Assembly: GCA_023413645.1 (NCBI GenBank)
Contig: JAEZPN010000067.1
Span: forward strand, 1 to 14,688
Source of the DNA: Bacteroidota bacterium
GTDB taxonomy: Bacteria > Bacteroidota > Bacteroidia > Bacteroidales > Rikenellaceae
Direction of reading: 5' to 3'
Length of the DNA stretch: 14,688 bases
Positions 13,655 to 14,688 of the stretch are shown piece after piece. Both the position numbers and the translations under genes were made by a program. Position 1 is the stretch's first letter. Each line of letters starts with the position of its first letter. Below the pieces are notes generated by a model. The model did no database searches and was not told the DNA's origin. It saw nothing but the letters and a program-made list of their open reading frames with translations.

Positions 13655-14407
13655 TTAGAATGCCTTACCGATACCGAGGAAGTCCTCAGCCTTAAGTGCA
13701 GCACCACCGATAAGACCGCCATCTACGTTCTCCTTTGAGAAGATCTCGCCAGCGTTAGAGGGTTTGCATGAACCACCATAGAGGATAGCGCACTCCTCAG
13801 CTGCAGCGCCGAACTTTGAGCGCAACACCTCGCGGATGTAAGCGTGAATCTCCTCTGCCTGCTCAGCAGTAGCAGTCTTGCCAGTGCCGATAGCCCAAAC
13901 GGGCTCGTAAGCGATAACGAGCTTTGCGAACTGCTCCTCAGTGAGGTTGAATACTACCTCCTCGAGCTGCTGCTTGCATACCTCGAAGTGGCGACCAGCC
14001 TCGCGCTCCTCAAGGTTCTCACCCACGCAGTAGATAGGAGTGAGGTTGTTCTCGTAAGCACGTGCCATCTTCTTGTTCAAGGTCTCAGATGTCTCGCCAT
14101 AGTACTGACGGCGCTCTGAGTGACCAAGGATAACATACTCGCAACCGAGTGCTGCGATCATCTCTGCAGATACCTCGCCAGTGTAAGCACCCTTAACCTC
14201 TGTTGCGCAGTCCTGAGCGCCAACAGCGATGTTTGAACCCTTCAATGTCTCGATAACACTGTGGAGGTGTGTGAAGGGAGGACATACGATAAGTGTCACG
14301 CAGTCACAAACATCCTTACGACCAGCTGCTACGCCCTTAGCGAGCTCTACACCCTCCGCGGGCAAGGTGTTCATCTTCCAGTTACCCGCAACAATCTTCT
14401 TTCTCAT
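13655..14407 (-). CDS. tpiA: Triosephosphate isomerase
   Basis: TIM interconverts dihydroxyacetone phosphate and glyceraldehyde 3-phosphate in glycolysis and gluconeogenesis, as a cytoplasmic dimer. The 250-residue length is normal. The catalytic residues are all visible: K11 in AGNWKMN (7-13), H96 in ILGHSERR (93-100) and E168 in AYEPVWAIGTGKTA (166-179), the last including the flexible loop 6. The phosphate-binding end is LYGGSCKP (209-216) and GGLIGGAALK (230-239). It starts 26 bases after the lysS stop and is probably co-transcribed with it. Its codon use is regular and highly biased, as for an abundant enzyme. Confidence 0.98.
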   Translation of the reverse strand: MRKKIVAGNWKMNTLPAEGVELAKGVAAGRKDVCDCVTLIVCPPFTHLHSVIETLKGSNIAVGAQDCATEVKGAYTGEVSAEMIAALGCEYVILGHSERRQYYGETSETLNKKMARAYENNLTPIYCVGENLEEREAGRHFEVCKQQLEEVVFNLTEEQFAKLVIAYEPVWAIGTGKTATAEQAEEIHAYIREVLRSKFGAAAEECAILYGGSCKPSNAGEIFSKENVDGGLIGGAALKAEDFLGIGKAF

Positions 14408-14433
14408 TGTCTATATCTTTTTATGTTTTATAA

Positions 14434-14688
14434 TTACTGAGCCTGAGCCTCGATCCAAGCCTTAATCTCCGCTGTAGCAAGACCGAGTTTGTTCTTCTTG
14501 TTGAAGCCGCAAAGGTCGTTGAAGAGCTTCATGCCACCAGTAGAAGCGGTGTTCTTGAACGACTCGAGGGTGATATAACCCATCTTCTGCACCACAGCAA
14601 CCCACTCTGCGGGGATGCCTGCCTCGGTGTAAACCTCCTCTGCATCTGCCACAACCTTCTTCTCGGGGCGCATAGTGGGGAAGAACAA
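14434..14688 (-). CDS. lysS: Lysyl-tRNA synthetase, C-terminal part (5' end off the window)
   Basis: 84 codons plus stop remain of a gene that enters from the right edge. The visible part starts LFFPTMRPEKK, the block just after motif 3 that ends most bacterial class II LysRS enzymes (typically 'SIRDVLLFPxMRPE'). About 73 further residues follow (VVADAEEVYTEAGIPAEW, then VQKMGYITLESFKN, FNDLCGFNKKNKLGL and a charged helix ending EAQAQ). Bacteroidota LysS proteins carry such a C-terminal extension, in which the 'PAEWV..VQK.GY' and 'L..DLCG.NKK.KL' patterns are recognisable. Any ATG inside the visible part is internal, so the real start lies off the window. LysS charges tRNA-Lys. tpiA follows 26 bases downstream. 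Confidence 0.88.
   Translation of the reverse strand: MFFPTMRPEKKVVADAEEVYTEAGIPAEWVAVVQKMGYITLESFKNTASTGGMKLFNDLCGFNKKNKLGLATAEIKAWIEAQAQ

Overview
The window comes from a member of the phylum Bacteroidota, most likely order Bacteroidales; an Alistipes/Rikenellaceae-like gut bacterium is a guess from mid-range base composition and protein flavour. Direct support comes from several upstream regions that carry the Bacteroidota-type core promoter (TTTG, 19-20 bases, TAnnTTTG), from AT-rich start regions without strong Shine-Dalgarno sites, and from family types common in Bacteroidota (VTC/DUF4956/DUF2490 genes, a LysS with a C-terminal extension, a long coiled-coil RluA-type pseudouridine synthase, desulfoferrodoxin).

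Layout. (1) 1-1450, minus strand: two overlapping genes of unknown, possibly phage-tail-like function, the second cut by the window edge; they have their own promoter and a leader of about 225 bases. (2) 1451-1921: a 471-base AT-rich divergent intergenic region with a minus-strand promoter, repeated GTTAAT boxes, small palindromes and the -7 element and leader hairpin of prfA. (3) 1922-3007, plus: prfA (release factor 1), followed by a terminator. (4) 3108-11318, plus: ten tightly spaced genes that look like one long transcription unit: a secreted YD/MORN-like repeat protein, a VTC-domain protein (polyphosphate polymerase-like), a DUF4956 membrane protein, a DUF2490 outer-membrane barrel, a secreted TonB-C-like protein, xseA, xseB, a zinc-ribbon methyltransferase, a RelA/SpoT homologue and a small PAS-domain protein. 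A perfect 14-bp inverted repeat closes the unit and can serve both strands. (5) 11374-14688, minus: an RluA-family pseudouridine synthase with a long N-terminal extension, desulfoferrodoxin (superoxide reductase), triosephosphate isomerase and the C-terminus of lysyl-tRNA synthetase. tpiA, dfx and the RluA-type gene are separated by hairpin terminators; lysS and tpiA look co-transcribed.

How the genes may work together. Most of the window is housekeeping: translation termination, exonuclease VII, stringent response, tRNA charging, glycolysis, oxidative-stress defence and RNA modification. The least-understood part is the 3108-6448 envelope block. Its core, a VTC catalytic domain followed by a multi-TM DUF4956 protein and an outer-membrane barrel, suggests a membrane-coupled polyphosphate (or other phosphate-polymer) system analogous in architecture to the yeast VTC complex. 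That is inference. The RelA/SpoT homologue keeps its synthetase and regulatory domains but has lost the catalytic E-D pair of the hydrolase motif, so it may be a synthetase-only enzyme. No tRNA, rRNA, CRISPR array or insertion sequence was seen.
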